From contig DASZOV010000118.1 of NCBI GenBank assembly GCA_035550595.1, positions 1 to 15,072 of the forward strand: DNA of 15,072 nucleotides. Direction: 5' to 3'. A program made the translations under genes and the position numbers. The notes under the pieces are model-generated. The model did no database searches, was not told the origin of the DNA, and saw only the letters and a list, made by a program, of their open reading frames with translations. This stretch comes from CALFMR01 sp035550595. GTDB taxonomy: Bacteria; Acidobacteriota; Vicinamibacteria; Vicinamibacterales; SCN-69-37. Positions 1-7,005 of the stretch are shown in pieces (the stretch's first letter is position 1; every line of letters starts with the position of its first letter).

Positions 1-100
1 TCGAGACCGGCTCGGTGATGGGCAGTTCGTCCATCAGGATGGCCGGAGGAATCAGCGGCTTGATCTGTCGAATCCGAAGGTCGTCGGTCTGGTGGAACAT
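1..100 (-). CDS. aroG: Class I DAHP synthase, N-terminal fragment (cut by window edge)
   Basis: Only the first 33 codons are inside the window; the gene runs off the left end. The protein begins MFHQTDDLRIRQIKPLIPP, which closely resembles the start of class I 3-deoxy-7-phosphoheptulonate synthases of the AroF/AroG/AroH type (E. coli AroG begins with a similar NDDLRIKEIKELLPP stretch). The enzyme condenses phosphoenolpyruvate and erythrose 4-phosphate in the cytoplasm, the first step of the shikimate pathway. The ATG at 98-100 is chosen because it matches the family start. It lies 66 nt downstream of the PIG-L gene on the same strand, and a possible -10 box (TACGAT) lies in that gap. The recognition rests on a short N-terminal stretch, so the isozyme type and feedback specificity cannot be judged. 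Confidence 0.8.
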   Translation of the reverse strand, partial: MFHQTDDLRIRQIKPLIPPAILMDELPITEPVS

Positions 101-118
101 CACGTCGGCTCTGCCTAG

Positions 119-124
119 ATCGTA
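119..124 (-). promoter_or_regulatory. Possible -10 box for the DAHP synthase gene
   Basis: Read on the minus strand the bases are TACGAT, a good TANNNT match, 18 nt before the ATG. No convincing -35 hexamer is seen at 16-18 nt. It would allow the DAHP synthase gene to be transcribed separately from the upstream PIG-L operon. Confidence 0.3.
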
Positions 125-166
125 GCCGAGACCGGGCCGAATCCGGGAATCGGGCCGGGCGACCGG

Positions 167-1549
167 CTATTGGCGGGCGCCGGCCGGGCTGCGCGGTCTG
201 GGCGCGCGGCGGGCCGCGAGGTAGGCCGCGATCATGGGCTTCACCGTGTCCTGGTCGTACGCGTAGAAGATCTGATCGGACCGCGGACCGCGGCGCAGAT
301 ACGTGATGTCGGGCATCGGCCCGGGCGACTCGGGCTGGATCGTGCGGCCGTCTCCTGCGGCGAGCTGATACTGGCGCATCGGCGAGTACCGGACGTCGTG
401 CATCGACTCGAGCGCGAAGAGCTGTTTGCGCTGGACCTCGCGCGAGACCGGCAGCGAGAAGACGCGGTCGACGAGCGCGCCGCGCGCCGCCTGCGGCAGC
501 GACATGATGGTCCCGGCCGGCCCGTACGGATACGCACCACCATCAGCGTGATTCGTATAGAGCAGAAGCGTCACCGGCTTCTTCCAGCGCGCGAGCGCCT
601 CGACCAGCGCGACCGTCGTCAACTGATGATCCTGGTGCGAGTCGAGCTGCGGTTGCGGCGCGAAGATGATGGTCGGCTTCACTTTCTTCAGAACCGTGAC
701 GAGATCGTCGACGAGGTTCGTCCACTTGGACTCGCGCGATCCCTTCGGCAGGAGCGAGCCGATGTTGTCCTTGCGATAGATGCCGATGTCCGTGTTCGGC
801 CCGTAGCGCTCGGGGATGACGGCGTCGGGCTTCGCGAACATGTCGGGCAGCCGAGCGTCGAAGTAGCCGAGATTGAAACAGCGATCCGGCGGAATGCCGC
901 CCTGCCAGGGCACCGTGATGCTGTCGATGAGCCGCACGTGTCCCTTGAACTGATACTGCGCCGTCGCCTCGTCCTCGCCGAAGACGGCGGCGTAGTTCGC
1001 GTTGCCGGCGTTGCCGACCGTGATCGTCACGACCGTGGCATTCCGTCCCGCGTACGCGCCGAACGTCCCGATCTCCGCATCGTCTGGGTGCGGCGCGAGG
1101 ACGAGAATGCGTTTGGAGAGATCGGGATGCGCGGCGAACAGGCGAAGCGTCGCGGGTCGATCGGCCGACTGCAAACTGACGCCGTCGCCACGAAGCGTGA
1201 CGCGCGATCCCGCGCGCAGCACCGAATTCAGAAAACTCAGATTGAGCCAGACGGGACCAGACGCGCCCGGCCGCAAGTACTGCCGATCCGCTAATCCGCC
1301 CGAGACGATCTCGACGTACGGCGTACCTGTGTCGCTAGCCGTTGCATCGACGCGCAGGAGCGCCGTGTCCCACTTCGAAGCGATCGTCTCGGGCCAGACG
1401 ATGCCGCTGGCGCCGTCAGCGGACGTGACCGCGACGTCCACCGCCTGACTGCGGCCGTCGGCAAAGGTGAAGGGATCGGTCTGGGCGGCGGAAACCGAGG
1501 TCAGCAGGAGAACGACGAGACCAGCAGCCAGCAATCGTGCGCGACGCAT
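167..1549 (-). CDS. Exported PIG-L family deacetylase
   Basis: A 460-residue protein with an N-terminal signal peptide (charged MRRAR, hydrophobic residues about 6-20, likely cleavage after SAA), so it acts outside the cytoplasm. A beta-rich region (about 25-140) precedes a PIG-L/LmbE-type domain. Its first metal-binding motif is LAPHPDDAEIG, with H154, P155, D156 and D157; the second is SHQDH, with H305, D307 and H308. Family members are zinc-dependent N-acetylglucosamine-type deacetylases; the substrate here cannot be told. The frame stays open a further 122 codons upstream, but that stretch is Arg/Ser/Ala-rich shadow of the neighbouring VWFA gene. The ATG at 1547-1549 starts the signal peptide and lies 7 nt after that gene's stop, as expected in an operon. 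Confidence 0.85.
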   Translation of the reverse strand: MRRARLLAAGLVVLLLTSVSAAQTDPFTFADGRSQAVDVAVTSADGASGIVWPETIASKWDTALLRVDATASDTGTPYVEIVSGGLADRQYLRPGASGPVWLNLSFLNSVLRAGSRVTLRGDGVSLQSADRPATLRLFAAHPDLSKRILVLAPHPDDAEIGTFGAYAGRNATVVTITVGNAGNANYAAVFGEDEATAQYQFKGHVRLIDSITVPWQGGIPPDRCFNLGYFDARLPDMFAKPDAVIPERYGPNTDIGIYRKDNIGSLLPKGSRESKWTNLVDDLVTVLKKVKPTIIFAPQPQLDSHQDHQLTTVALVEALARWKKPVTLLLYTNHADGGAYPYGPAGTIMSLPQAARGALVDRVFSLPVSREVQRKQLFALESMHDVRYSPMRQYQLAAGDGRTIQPESPGPMPDITYLRRGPRSDQIFYAYDQDTVKPMIAAYLAARRAPRPRSPAGARQ

Positions 1550-1556
1550 GGACGCA

Positions 1557-2489
1557 TCATCCCCCGAAATAGCCCTTCTTCGCGCGAATTGCGTACTGGC
1601 CGGGCTTGGCGATCTCGACGCGGATGACGTGCCAGTCGTCGCCCTTCGGCGCGGGCGCATCCGGCCCCGAGTGCGAATAGCGCAGCACGTAGCTCTGGCG
1701 GAAATCGTTGTACGCGCGGCGGAACGCGTCGACGACGCGTTCGCCGGGGACGGGCGTGGGTTCGAATCGGCCGCCGGTGCGGAGCGCCGCTTCGCGCAGT
1801 CGCTCGATCCCGTCGGCATCTGGCCGCGCCGCGCTCCATTGGCCGGGGAGTCGCGTATCGCTCGAGTCTGGCGCGAGCAGCACGATGTGCAACACGCTGT
1901 CGGCGCGCGACGCAATGTTCAGGAGCTGGGCCGACGTCGTGACGCTCGACCAGTCCTGTCCGTCGGTGAGCGCGACGATGAGGTGCCGGCGTCCGGGCTC
2001 GGGCCGACGCATGAGCGCGACGGCCAGCGCGTCGTAGATGGCCGACACGCGACCGACCGGCGGCACGGCAATCGTGAACGCCTCGCCCGGCGCTTGCCAG
2101 CCGATGGGCTGCTCGACGCCATAGCCGAATGTCAGGAGCCGGATGCGGTCGTCGGCGTGGAGCAGCCCGGCCATTCGCGTGACGTCGCGCTGCAGGCGCG
2201 CGCGCAGGGCCGCGACGCTGCCGCTCGTGTCGAGGAGAACCGTGACGTCGATCGGCACGGCCTCGGTCGACATCGAGTCGACGATCTGCGGCAGGTCGTT
2301 GTCGTACACGCGGAAGTCGTTCGGCGTGAGACCGCTCACGGCGCGGCCACCCTGCTGGACCGAGACGTCGACCGACACGATTTCCTGCCGCGCGCGCAGG
2401 ATGACGCCTTGAGCCTCGAGGACGCGCGACGCAATCGAGACCGTCACCGCCGCGGCCAGCATCGCCACGACCATCGCACGTGACGTCAC
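1557..2489 (-). CDS. VWFA-related domain protein, exported
   Basis: A 310-residue protein with an N-terminal hydrophobic signal (about residues 5-20, then LEAQG). A short beta region with VDVSVQQGG and LTPNDFRVYDN is typical of the 'VWFA-related' family, which is especially common in Acidobacteria. The von Willebrand A domain follows, with the MIDAS metal site visible as DTSGS (D87, S89, S91) and TDGQD (T175, D176). The tail has the usual SYVLRYS and KKGYFGG motifs. The domain binds a divalent metal and usually mediates protein-protein contacts; no specific partner is known. The start is GTG at 2487-2489, overlapping the upstream gene's TGA in a GTGA arrangement; an in-frame ATG five codons later is an alternative. 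The gene sits in the middle of a three-gene operon, 7 nt before the PIG-L gene. Confidence 0.88.
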   Translation of the reverse strand: MTSRAMVVAMLAAAVTVSIASRVLEAQGVILRARQEIVSVDVSVQQGGRAVSGLTPNDFRVYDNDLPQIVDSMSTEAVPIDVTVLLDTSGSVAALRARLQRDVTRMAGLLHADDRIRLLTFGYGVEQPIGWQAPGEAFTIAVPPVGRVSAIYDALAVALMRRPEPGRRHLIVALTDGQDWSSVTTSAQLLNIASRADSVLHIVLLAPDSSDTRLPGQWSAARPDADGIERLREAALRTGGRFEPTPVPGERVVDAFRRAYNDFRQSYVLRYSHSGPDAPAPKGDDWHVIRVEIAKPGQYAIRAKKGYFGG

Positions 2490-3598
2490 GGCCGCACCGC
2501 CCTTCGCACGTCGTCCATGAGCGCGGGCAGCAGACGGAAGTCGCCGTAACCGAACAGACGCCAGGGGTCAGGGGTGCTGTCGGGACCGGGCAGCGCCGCA
2601 TCGGCGAGCGCGGACGCTTCGTCGGCACGACCCGTGACGAAGAGCTCGGCGGCGAGCGCCTCGGAGGCGGACTCGGCGTGCGGCACGATTGCCAGCGCGC
2701 GCCGGAATCGCCGCTCGGCCTGCGACGCGCGACCGCGACGCGCCTCCGTTCGTCCGGCGAGGAGCTCAGCGACGTAGAGCAGGAACGGATCGTCGGTCGA
2801 CCCGATCGTGCGATCGAAGCGCGTCATCGCGTCCGTGTCCTCGTGCAGTTGAAACAGAAGGTAGCCGAGACGCAGGTTCGCCTCGGCAGCGACGTCGGGA
2901 CGCGTCGTCAGCGGCTCGAGCTCGGCGATCATCGCGCGCTTGTCGCGGCGAATGATGAGATCCACGCGCCCGGCTGGACCTGCGGCTTCGAGCGCTTCGA
3001 CCGGCTGCCAGACGACGTCGCGTGGGAACTCGGCATCGGCGCGGCCGGGGCGCGGTGACACGACGGCGGCGAGCGCCACGCGGTCATCGCCGGGAAAGCG
3101 CGACGTGAGATGGCGAAGATGGTCGTAGGTGCCGGTCGCCGACAGGGGCGAAGGCCGCAGGAACTTTGCATCGCTTGCGCCTTCGATGAGGGCGAGCGCG
3201 GCGCGCTGCCAGACGTGTTCACCGGGCGACGGGATTTCGTCCTGACGCAGCAGGCTGCAGCCGGCTTCGACCAGACCGCGGACGTCGGCCCAGCTCGTCT
3301 CCATCCCGGCACGCGCGACCTCGAGCAGTAACGCGGCAGCCACCAGCCGGCGGTCGGGCGACTGCCCGCTCGCGGCCCAGCGCGGCGCCGCGCGCGCGAG
3401 CGCCGCGGCAATGGGCGCGAAGTCCGTCGTCCGTCCTATTTCCGCGATGACGGCCGACTGATCGCCCGAGCCATAGCGGGTCAGCCACTCGGTCGCGGTC
3501 TGTGCAACGCCAGCGCGCACGCCGGCATCGACCGGCGGTGACAGCACGAGGGCCGCCACGACCGCCGCCATCACACCGGTGGACACGCGCCACGGCAT
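2486..3598 (-). CDS. Exported hypothetical protein with helical-repeat character
   Basis: About 370 residues with a clear signal peptide (MPWRV, hydrophobic stretch, cleavage around VDAG). The rest is Ala/Leu/Arg-rich and looks helical. The segment about 240-345 (AEANLRLGYLLFQLHEDTDAM, then AERRFRRALAIVPHAES, then AELFVTGRADEASALADAAL, each shortened here) has the spacing of degenerate tetratricopeptide repeats. The family is otherwise not recognised. The start is ambiguous: TTG at 3599-3601 is immediately followed by ATG at 3596-3598. A GGAG motif lies 8 nt before TTG and 11 nt before ATG; ATG is preferred on codon grounds. Its TGA overlaps the GTG of the VWFA gene by 4 nt, so the two are probably translationally coupled. 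It is the first gene of the operon. Confidence 0.72.
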   Translation of the reverse strand: MPWRVSTGVMAAVVAALVLSPPVDAGVRAGVAQTATEWLTRYGSGDQSAVIAEIGRTTDFAPIAAALARAAPRWAASGQSPDRRLVAAALLLEVARAGMETSWADVRGLVEAGCSLLRQDEIPSPGEHVWQRAALALIEGASDAKFLRPSPLSATGTYDHLRHLTSRFPGDDRVALAAVVSPRPGRADAEFPRDVVWQPVEALEAAGPAGRVDLIIRRDKRAMIAELEPLTTRPDVAAEANLRLGYLLFQLHEDTDAMTRFDRTIGSTDDPFLLYVAELLAGRTEARRGRASQAERRFRRALAIVPHAESASEALAAELFVTGRADEASALADAALPGPDSTPDPWRLFGYGDFRLLPALMDDVRRAVRP

Positions 3599-3624
3599 CA
3601 ACAGACAGGCTCCAGGAACGCCGG

Positions 3625-3630
3625 ATTCTA
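3625..3630 (-). promoter_or_regulatory. -10 box of the repeat protein-VWFA-PIG-L operon
   Basis: The minus strand reads TAGAAT, close to consensus, about 26 nt before the ATG. A GGAG Shine-Dalgarno motif lies between it and the start. No strong -35 hexamer is visible. The box sits in the 83-nt gap between divergent genes. Confidence 0.5.
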
Positions 3631-3668
3631 CACCGATTGCCGTGACGGCGATGAACGTCCGCGCGTGC

Positions 3669-3674
3669 TAGAGT
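3669..3674 (+). promoter_or_regulatory. -10 box of the NIPSNAP gene, suggesting a leaderless mRNA
   Basis: TAGAGT, preceded by TGC, lies 7 nt before the ATG at 3682, and no Shine-Dalgarno motif is present. If used, transcription would begin at or next to the start codon. The -35 region is weak. Confidence 0.4.
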
Positions 3675-3681
3675 CCGCATC

Positions 3682-4545
3682 ATGAATCGACGGGAATTCG
3701 TGTCGGGCGCCATTGCCGCCGGAGGCACCGTGCTGGCCGGATCGGGCATGAGCGCGGCGCGGCTGCAGCGCGCGACGGACAAGCTGACGGAGACGCTCAT
3801 GCAAAGCGGAACGGTGGGCGCCGGCGCGGAGCCGGCGCGCGAGTACTACGAGCTGCGCCGGTATCACCTGCGGCGCGGGCCGAAGCAGGCGCTCATGGAC
3901 GCGCATCTGCGCGACGCCGAGATCCCGGCCATCACGCGCGCGGGAGCCGGTCCGGTCGGCGTGTTCAACGTGATGATCGGCCCGGAAAGTCCGACGCTCC
4001 ACGTGCTCATCGTGCACAAGACGCTCGACACGTTCGCGACGCTCGGCGATCGGCTCGCGGCGGATGCCGAGTATCAACGCGCCGGCGCCGAGTATCTGAA
4101 CGCGCCCGCGACGGACCCGGTCTTCGTGCGCGTCGACACGTGGTTGATGCGCGCATTCACGGGTCAGCCGACGCTGCACCTGCCGTTCGGCGGCGGCGAG
4201 GCCGGGAAGGGCCGGCGCATCTTCGAGCTACGTACTTACGAGAGCCACAGCGAACGCGCCGCGTTGAAGAAGATCGAGATGTTCAACACGGGCGAGATGG
4301 CCATCTTCCATCGCGCCGACCTCGAGCCCGTGTTCTTCGGCCAGAAGCTCGCCGGCAGCGACATGCCGAACCTGACCTACATGCTCGTCTACGAGGACAT
4401 GGCCGCGCACGACAAGCAGTGGGCGGCGTTCGGGTCGGACCCGGAATGGCGGAAGCTGTCGACGACGCCCGGATACACGGACCCGGAGATCGTCTTCAAC
4501 ATCACGAACCTGTTCCTGCGGCCGACGGCGTATTCGCAGATCTAG
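3682..4545 (+). CDS. Tat-exported NIPSNAP family protein
   Basis: A 287-residue protein beginning MNRREFVSGAIAAGG, a twin-arginine (Tat) signal with RR at positions 3-4 and a weakly hydrophobic Gly/Ala segment. Two NIPSNAP-like ferredoxin-fold domains follow: one at about residues 54-150, opening with YYELRRYHLRRG, and one at about 178-283, opening with IFELRTYESHSERAALKKIEMF. Residues such as MFNTGEMAIFHRADLEPVFFG are conserved in bacterial NIPSNAP proteins that are exported after folding. The molecular role of this family is not established. The stop lies only 11 nt from the stop of the convergent fucosidase gene. The start codon lies 7 nt after a -10-like box and has no Shine-Dalgarno. Confidence 0.85.
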   Translation: MNRREFVSGAIAAGGTVLAGSGMSAARLQRATDKLTETLMQSGTVGAGAEPAREYYELRRYHLRRGPKQALMDAHLRDAEIPAITRAGAGPVGVFNVMIGPESPTLHVLIVHKTLDTFATLGDRLAADAEYQRAGAEYLNAPATDPVFVRVDTWLMRAFTGQPTLHLPFGGGEAGKGRRIFELRTYESHSERAALKKIEMFNTGEMAIFHRADLEPVFFGQKLAGSDMPNLTYMLVYEDMAAHDKQWAAFGSDPEWRKLSTTPGYTDPEIVFNITNLFLRPTAYSQI

Positions 4546-4556
4546 AACGAGTGCCG

Positions 4557-5927
4557 CTACGACGCGATCGCGCGCGGCTCGCCGTCGATCTCGAGCGCGA
4601 TGACGCTCGCGACGGAATCGGGCGCGGTCGTCGGTACGTGTACCGTCACGCCCGCATTCGATGAATCGGTGGTGAGCGTCTGGCCCGCGTTCGCGAGCAG
4701 TCGCGCGCGGGTGACGCGAGCCGAGACGGGCACGTGCAGCGTGCCGTCCGTCGGCCAGTCGAAGACGTGCAGGAACAGCGTGCCCGGCTTCGACGTCACT
4801 CGGCCCCACCCGGGACGGCCGATAGGACTCGCCGTCGTGCCATGGATCGCGTCCCCATTCACCTTCATCCATCGGCCCATCGCCGCCAGCCGATCGAGGC
4901 TCGGCTGCGGGATCAGTCCTTCGGCCGTGGGTCCGACGTTCAACAGGAAGTTCCCGCCCTTGCTGGCGATGTCGACGAGATTGCGAATGAGCGTCTCCGT
5001 CGACTTCCAGTGGTCGTCGTCGCTCCGATAGCCCCACGTGTCGTTCATCGTCATGCACGATTCCCAGGCGACGCCCGGGAGGCCCGTCGCGGGAATCTGC
5101 TGCTCGGGCGTACCGAAGTCGCCCTTGAACTCGCCCTCGCGGTTCAGGCCCTGCATGCCTTGACGGCCCTTGTCGACGCGGTTGTTGATGATGATGTCCG
5201 GCTTCAGCCCGCGCACGTAGTTGTACAGGTCCACGCCGCGTTCGTGCGTCCAGGTGTCCTCCCACTCGCCATCGAACCAGAGGACGCCTGGGTCGTAGCG
5301 GGAGACGATCTCGCGGAGCTGCGCTTTGAGATAGGCGACGTAGCGATCGAAGTTCGCCGACGAGGCGGGCCGCGTGTCCCATGCGCGCCGCGGCAGATAG
5401 TCCGGATGGTGCCAGTCGAGAATGGAGTGATAGGTGCAGAAACGGACGCCGGCTCCGCCGCAGGCGGACGCGAGCGGACCGAGCAGATCGCGGCCGTACG
5501 GCGTCGCCGCGACGTCGTAGTCGCTCACGGCCGAATCCCACAGCGCGAAGCCCTCGTGGTGCTTCGACGTGATGACGAGATACTTCGCGCCCGCGCCTGC
5601 AACGGCCGTCGCCCACGCCTGCGGATCGTAGCGGACGGGATTGAAGCGATGGACGAGCTGTTCGTACTCGGCGAGCGGGATCTTCAGGTCGTTCATGATC
5701 CACTCGCCGTTCGCCTTCGGCGATCGCTGTCCCTTCCACGAGCCGGCGAGCACCGAGTAGAGCCCCCAGTGCATGAAGATGCCGAATCGCGCCTCGCGCC
5801 ACCACGCCATGCGCTGATCGTCGCCGGCCGCCTGCGCGAGGACCGGCCGCGCCCATCCACGGAACCCCGCCGCGGCCGCCGCCGCGCCGCCACAGAGCGT
5901 CAGATACTCACGACGTGAAAGCTGCAT
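4557..5927 (-). CDS. Tat-exported GH29 alpha-L-fucosidase
   Basis: A 456-residue protein of the alpha-L-fucosidase (glycoside hydrolase 29) family. It starts MQLSRREYLTLCGG, a Tat signal (SRREYL) followed by an Ala-rich hydrophobic stretch and a cleavage site near VLAQA. Family landmarks are WWREARFGIFMHWG (residues 42-55), ITSKHHEGFALWDS (119-132), and LWFDGEWEDTW (216-226), in which D219 is the likely catalytic nucleophile. GGNFLLNVGPTAEG is another conserved block. The enzyme removes terminal L-fucose from glycans, here probably in the periplasm. The frame remains open upstream, but translation from the ATG at 5925-5927 gives the signal peptide. No strong Shine-Dalgarno is seen. It is convergent with the NIPSNAP gene. 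Confidence 0.9.
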   Translation of the reverse strand: MQLSRREYLTLCGGAAAAAAGFRGWARPVLAQAAGDDQRMAWWREARFGIFMHWGLYSVLAGSWKGQRSPKANGEWIMNDLKIPLAEYEQLVHRFNPVRYDPQAWATAVAGAGAKYLVITSKHHEGFALWDSAVSDYDVAATPYGRDLLGPLASACGGAGVRFCTYHSILDWHHPDYLPRRAWDTRPASSANFDRYVAYLKAQLREIVSRYDPGVLWFDGEWEDTWTHERGVDLYNYVRGLKPDIIINNRVDKGRQGMQGLNREGEFKGDFGTPEQQIPATGLPGVAWESCMTMNDTWGYRSDDDHWKSTETLIRNLVDIASKGGNFLLNVGPTAEGLIPQPSLDRLAAMGRWMKVNGDAIHGTTASPIGRPGWGRVTSKPGTLFLHVFDWPTDGTLHVPVSARVTRARLLANAGQTLTTDSSNAGVTVHVPTTAPDSVASVIALEIDGEPRAIAS

Positions 5928-6092
5928 CGCTACATCCGCGCGGCCATTCGACGAACAGCCGCCGCGCCTCGGAAAGATGGAAATGCCGTTATCGCGACGG
6001 TCGCAGGATGCCATCAGCGGACGGTGTCTGCAAGGTGACGCCAAGGAGGCCGACGCCGCTGAGTGACCATACAGCCCGCGGGCACGCACGCC

Positions 6093-6134
6093 TGAGCGCT
6101 TGTTGGGCCCGGAACGCGATGCTAGGCTGAGCGC
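6093..6134 (+). promoter_or_regulatory. Promoter of the toxin-antitoxin operon with direct repeats
   Basis: A -35 TTGTTG (6100-6105), a 17-nt spacer and a -10 TAGGCT (6123-6128) lie just before the antitoxin ATG at 6135, with only 6 nt between the -10 box and the start codon and no Shine-Dalgarno. The heptamer TGAGCGC occurs twice, at 6093-6099 and 6128-6134, bracketing the core promoter. GCCCGCGGGC (6074-6083) is a palindrome just upstream. These are candidate operator elements for the autorepression usual in type II toxin-antitoxin systems. Confidence 0.55.
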
Positions 6135-6359
6135 ATGACCGTCAAAGCCACCGTCCGTGCCGGACGGCTCGTCGTAGACGAACCCACGACTTTGCCCGAC
6201 GGCACCGAAGTTGAGTTGCTGCCGCTCGATCCGGGCGACTGGCTCGACGACGCGGATCGCGCGGCCCTCCACATGGCGCTGGCCCAGTCTGAAGCCGATG
6301 TGGCCGCCAACCGACTGGTCGACGCCGTGGACGTTCTGAAGGCACTGCGCGGCCGGTGA
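6135..6359 (+). CDS. Antitoxin-like protein of a type II toxin-antitoxin pair
   Basis: A 74-residue protein. An N-terminal beta-hairpin (KATVRAGRLVVDEPTTLPDGTEVELLPLD, given here only as its ends KATVRAGRLVV and GTEVELLPLD) precedes a helical acidic C-terminal half (about 38-72). The N-terminal pattern resembles small AbrB/AF2212-like antitoxin families. Its TGA overlaps the GTG start of the ParE-like toxin gene by 4 nt, the usual coupled antitoxin-then-toxin order. The antitoxin would bind and neutralise the toxin and repress the operon. The ATG is 6 nt after a -10 box. Function is inferred mainly from the partner and gene order. Confidence 0.7.
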   Translation: MTVKATVRAGRLVVDEPTTLPDGTEVELLPLDPGDWLDDADRAALHMALAQSEADVAANRLVDAVDVLKALRGR

Positions 6360-6655
6360 ACGAACGGCGAGTCCGTTTCACAGAGACGGCCGACCGTCAC
6401 GTGAAGGATGCGCATGCCTGGTGGCTGTCGAATCGTGACGACCAGGAACTATTCGCGAGCGAGCTCGAAGACGCCCTGCTGCTTCTGGCGCTCCTGCCAG
6501 GCGTCGGCACGCCCTACGACCAGACGCCAGTTCTGCGCCTCAGGCGTTTCTATCTCCCGAAGCTGACCTATCACCTCTACTACACGTTCGATGATGACGA
6601 GATCGTCGTGCGCGCGTTGTGGGGCGCTAGACGCGAACACGGCCCGCAGTTCTGA
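6356..6655 (+). CDS. ParE/RelE-family toxin
   Basis: A 99-residue protein with the ParE/RelE layout: RFTETADRHVKDAHAWW helix at the N-terminus, then LEDALLLLALLPGVGTPYD, then VLRLRRFYLPKLTYHLYYTF, and a final strand DDEIVVRALWGARREHGP with the terminal Arg pair. ParE proteins poison gyrase and RelE proteins cleave mRNA on the ribosome; sequence alone does not settle which applies. The start is GTG at 6356-6358, inside the antitoxin stop (GTGA). It is co-transcribed with the antitoxin and faces a second antitoxin-like gene whose stop is 28 nt away. Confidence 0.8.
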   Translation: MNERRVRFTETADRHVKDAHAWWLSNRDDQELFASELEDALLLLALLPGVGTPYDQTPVLRLRRFYLPKLTYHLYYTFDDDEIVVRALWGARREHGPQF

Positions 6656-6660
6656 CGGAT

Positions 6661-6680
6661 CGCGCGATGCGCATCGCGCG
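6661..6680. repeat. Perfect 20-bp palindrome between convergent genes
   Basis: CGCGCGATGCGCATCGCGCG equals its own reverse complement. It lies 5 nt after the toxin stop and 3 nt before the end of the convergent antitoxin-like gene. It can form a hairpin on either transcript but has no T-run on either side, so it is not a standard intrinsic terminator. It may be a bidirectional stop or stabiliser, or a protein-binding site. Confidence 0.7.
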
Positions 6681-6683
6681 GAT

Positions 6684-6908
6684 TCACGGCACTCGCCGCA
6701 ACTGCTTCCGGAGCATTTCCCAGGAAATGAGTTGGCCCTGATCGGCCTCGGCGATCGCCGCGAGAAGGGCGCGTTCCTCTTCGGGAGACACATCGAACGT
6801 CTCCGCCTCGTCGTCACGGGCAAGAACGGTGACGACGGCCCCCTCGGCCAGGGGCTCACCCTCGAGGACGACCTTTCCCTCGACGATTTTCCCTGTCGTG
6901 ACTTTCAC
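6684..6908 (-). CDS. Solitary antitoxin-like protein
   Basis: A 74-residue protein starting MKVTTGKIVEGKVVLEGEPL, a beta-hairpin like that of the antitoxin at 6135, followed by VVTVLARDD and an acidic helical half (SPEEERALLAAIAEADQG). This layout is common among antitoxins encoded upstream of ParE/RelE toxins. No toxin frame follows on its own strand; it ends 28 nt from the stop of the convergent toxin gene. It could be an orphan whose toxin was lost, or it could act on the neighbouring toxin. The start is GTG at 6906-6908, 6 nt after a near-consensus -10 box (TAGAAT), with no Shine-Dalgarno. Confidence 0.7.
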   Translation of the reverse strand: MKVTTGKIVEGKVVLEGEPLAEGAVVTVLARDDEAETFDVSPEEERALLAAIAEADQGQLISWEMLRKQLRRVP

Positions 6909-6914
6909 GTGAGA

Positions 6915-6949
6915 ATTCTACATCCGCGCCGTGACGCCAGGCATGCCTG
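6915..6949 (-). promoter_or_regulatory. Promoter and candidate operator of the solitary antitoxin
   Basis: On the minus strand TAGAAT (6915-6920) forms a good -10 box 6 nt before the GTG start. A perfect 12-bp palindrome, CAGGCATGCCTG (6938-6949), covers the expected -35 position, which suits a repressor site. No separate -35 hexamer is recognisable. Confidence 0.45.
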
Positions 6950-7005
6950 CCAACGTCGAACTCAAACGGATGGCCATTGAGGAGACGCGCCGAAGGCTCC
7001 CCCTC

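Noticed and set aside
1550..1915. N-terminal extension of the PIG-L frame by 122 residues
   Set aside because: Arg/Ser-rich, overlaps the VWFA gene, and would bury a clear signal peptide; the ATG at 1549 is preferred.
6656..6683. A toxin gene following the lone antitoxin on the minus strand
   Set aside because: Only 28 nt separate it from the convergent toxin gene, and the minus frames beyond are shadows of that gene.
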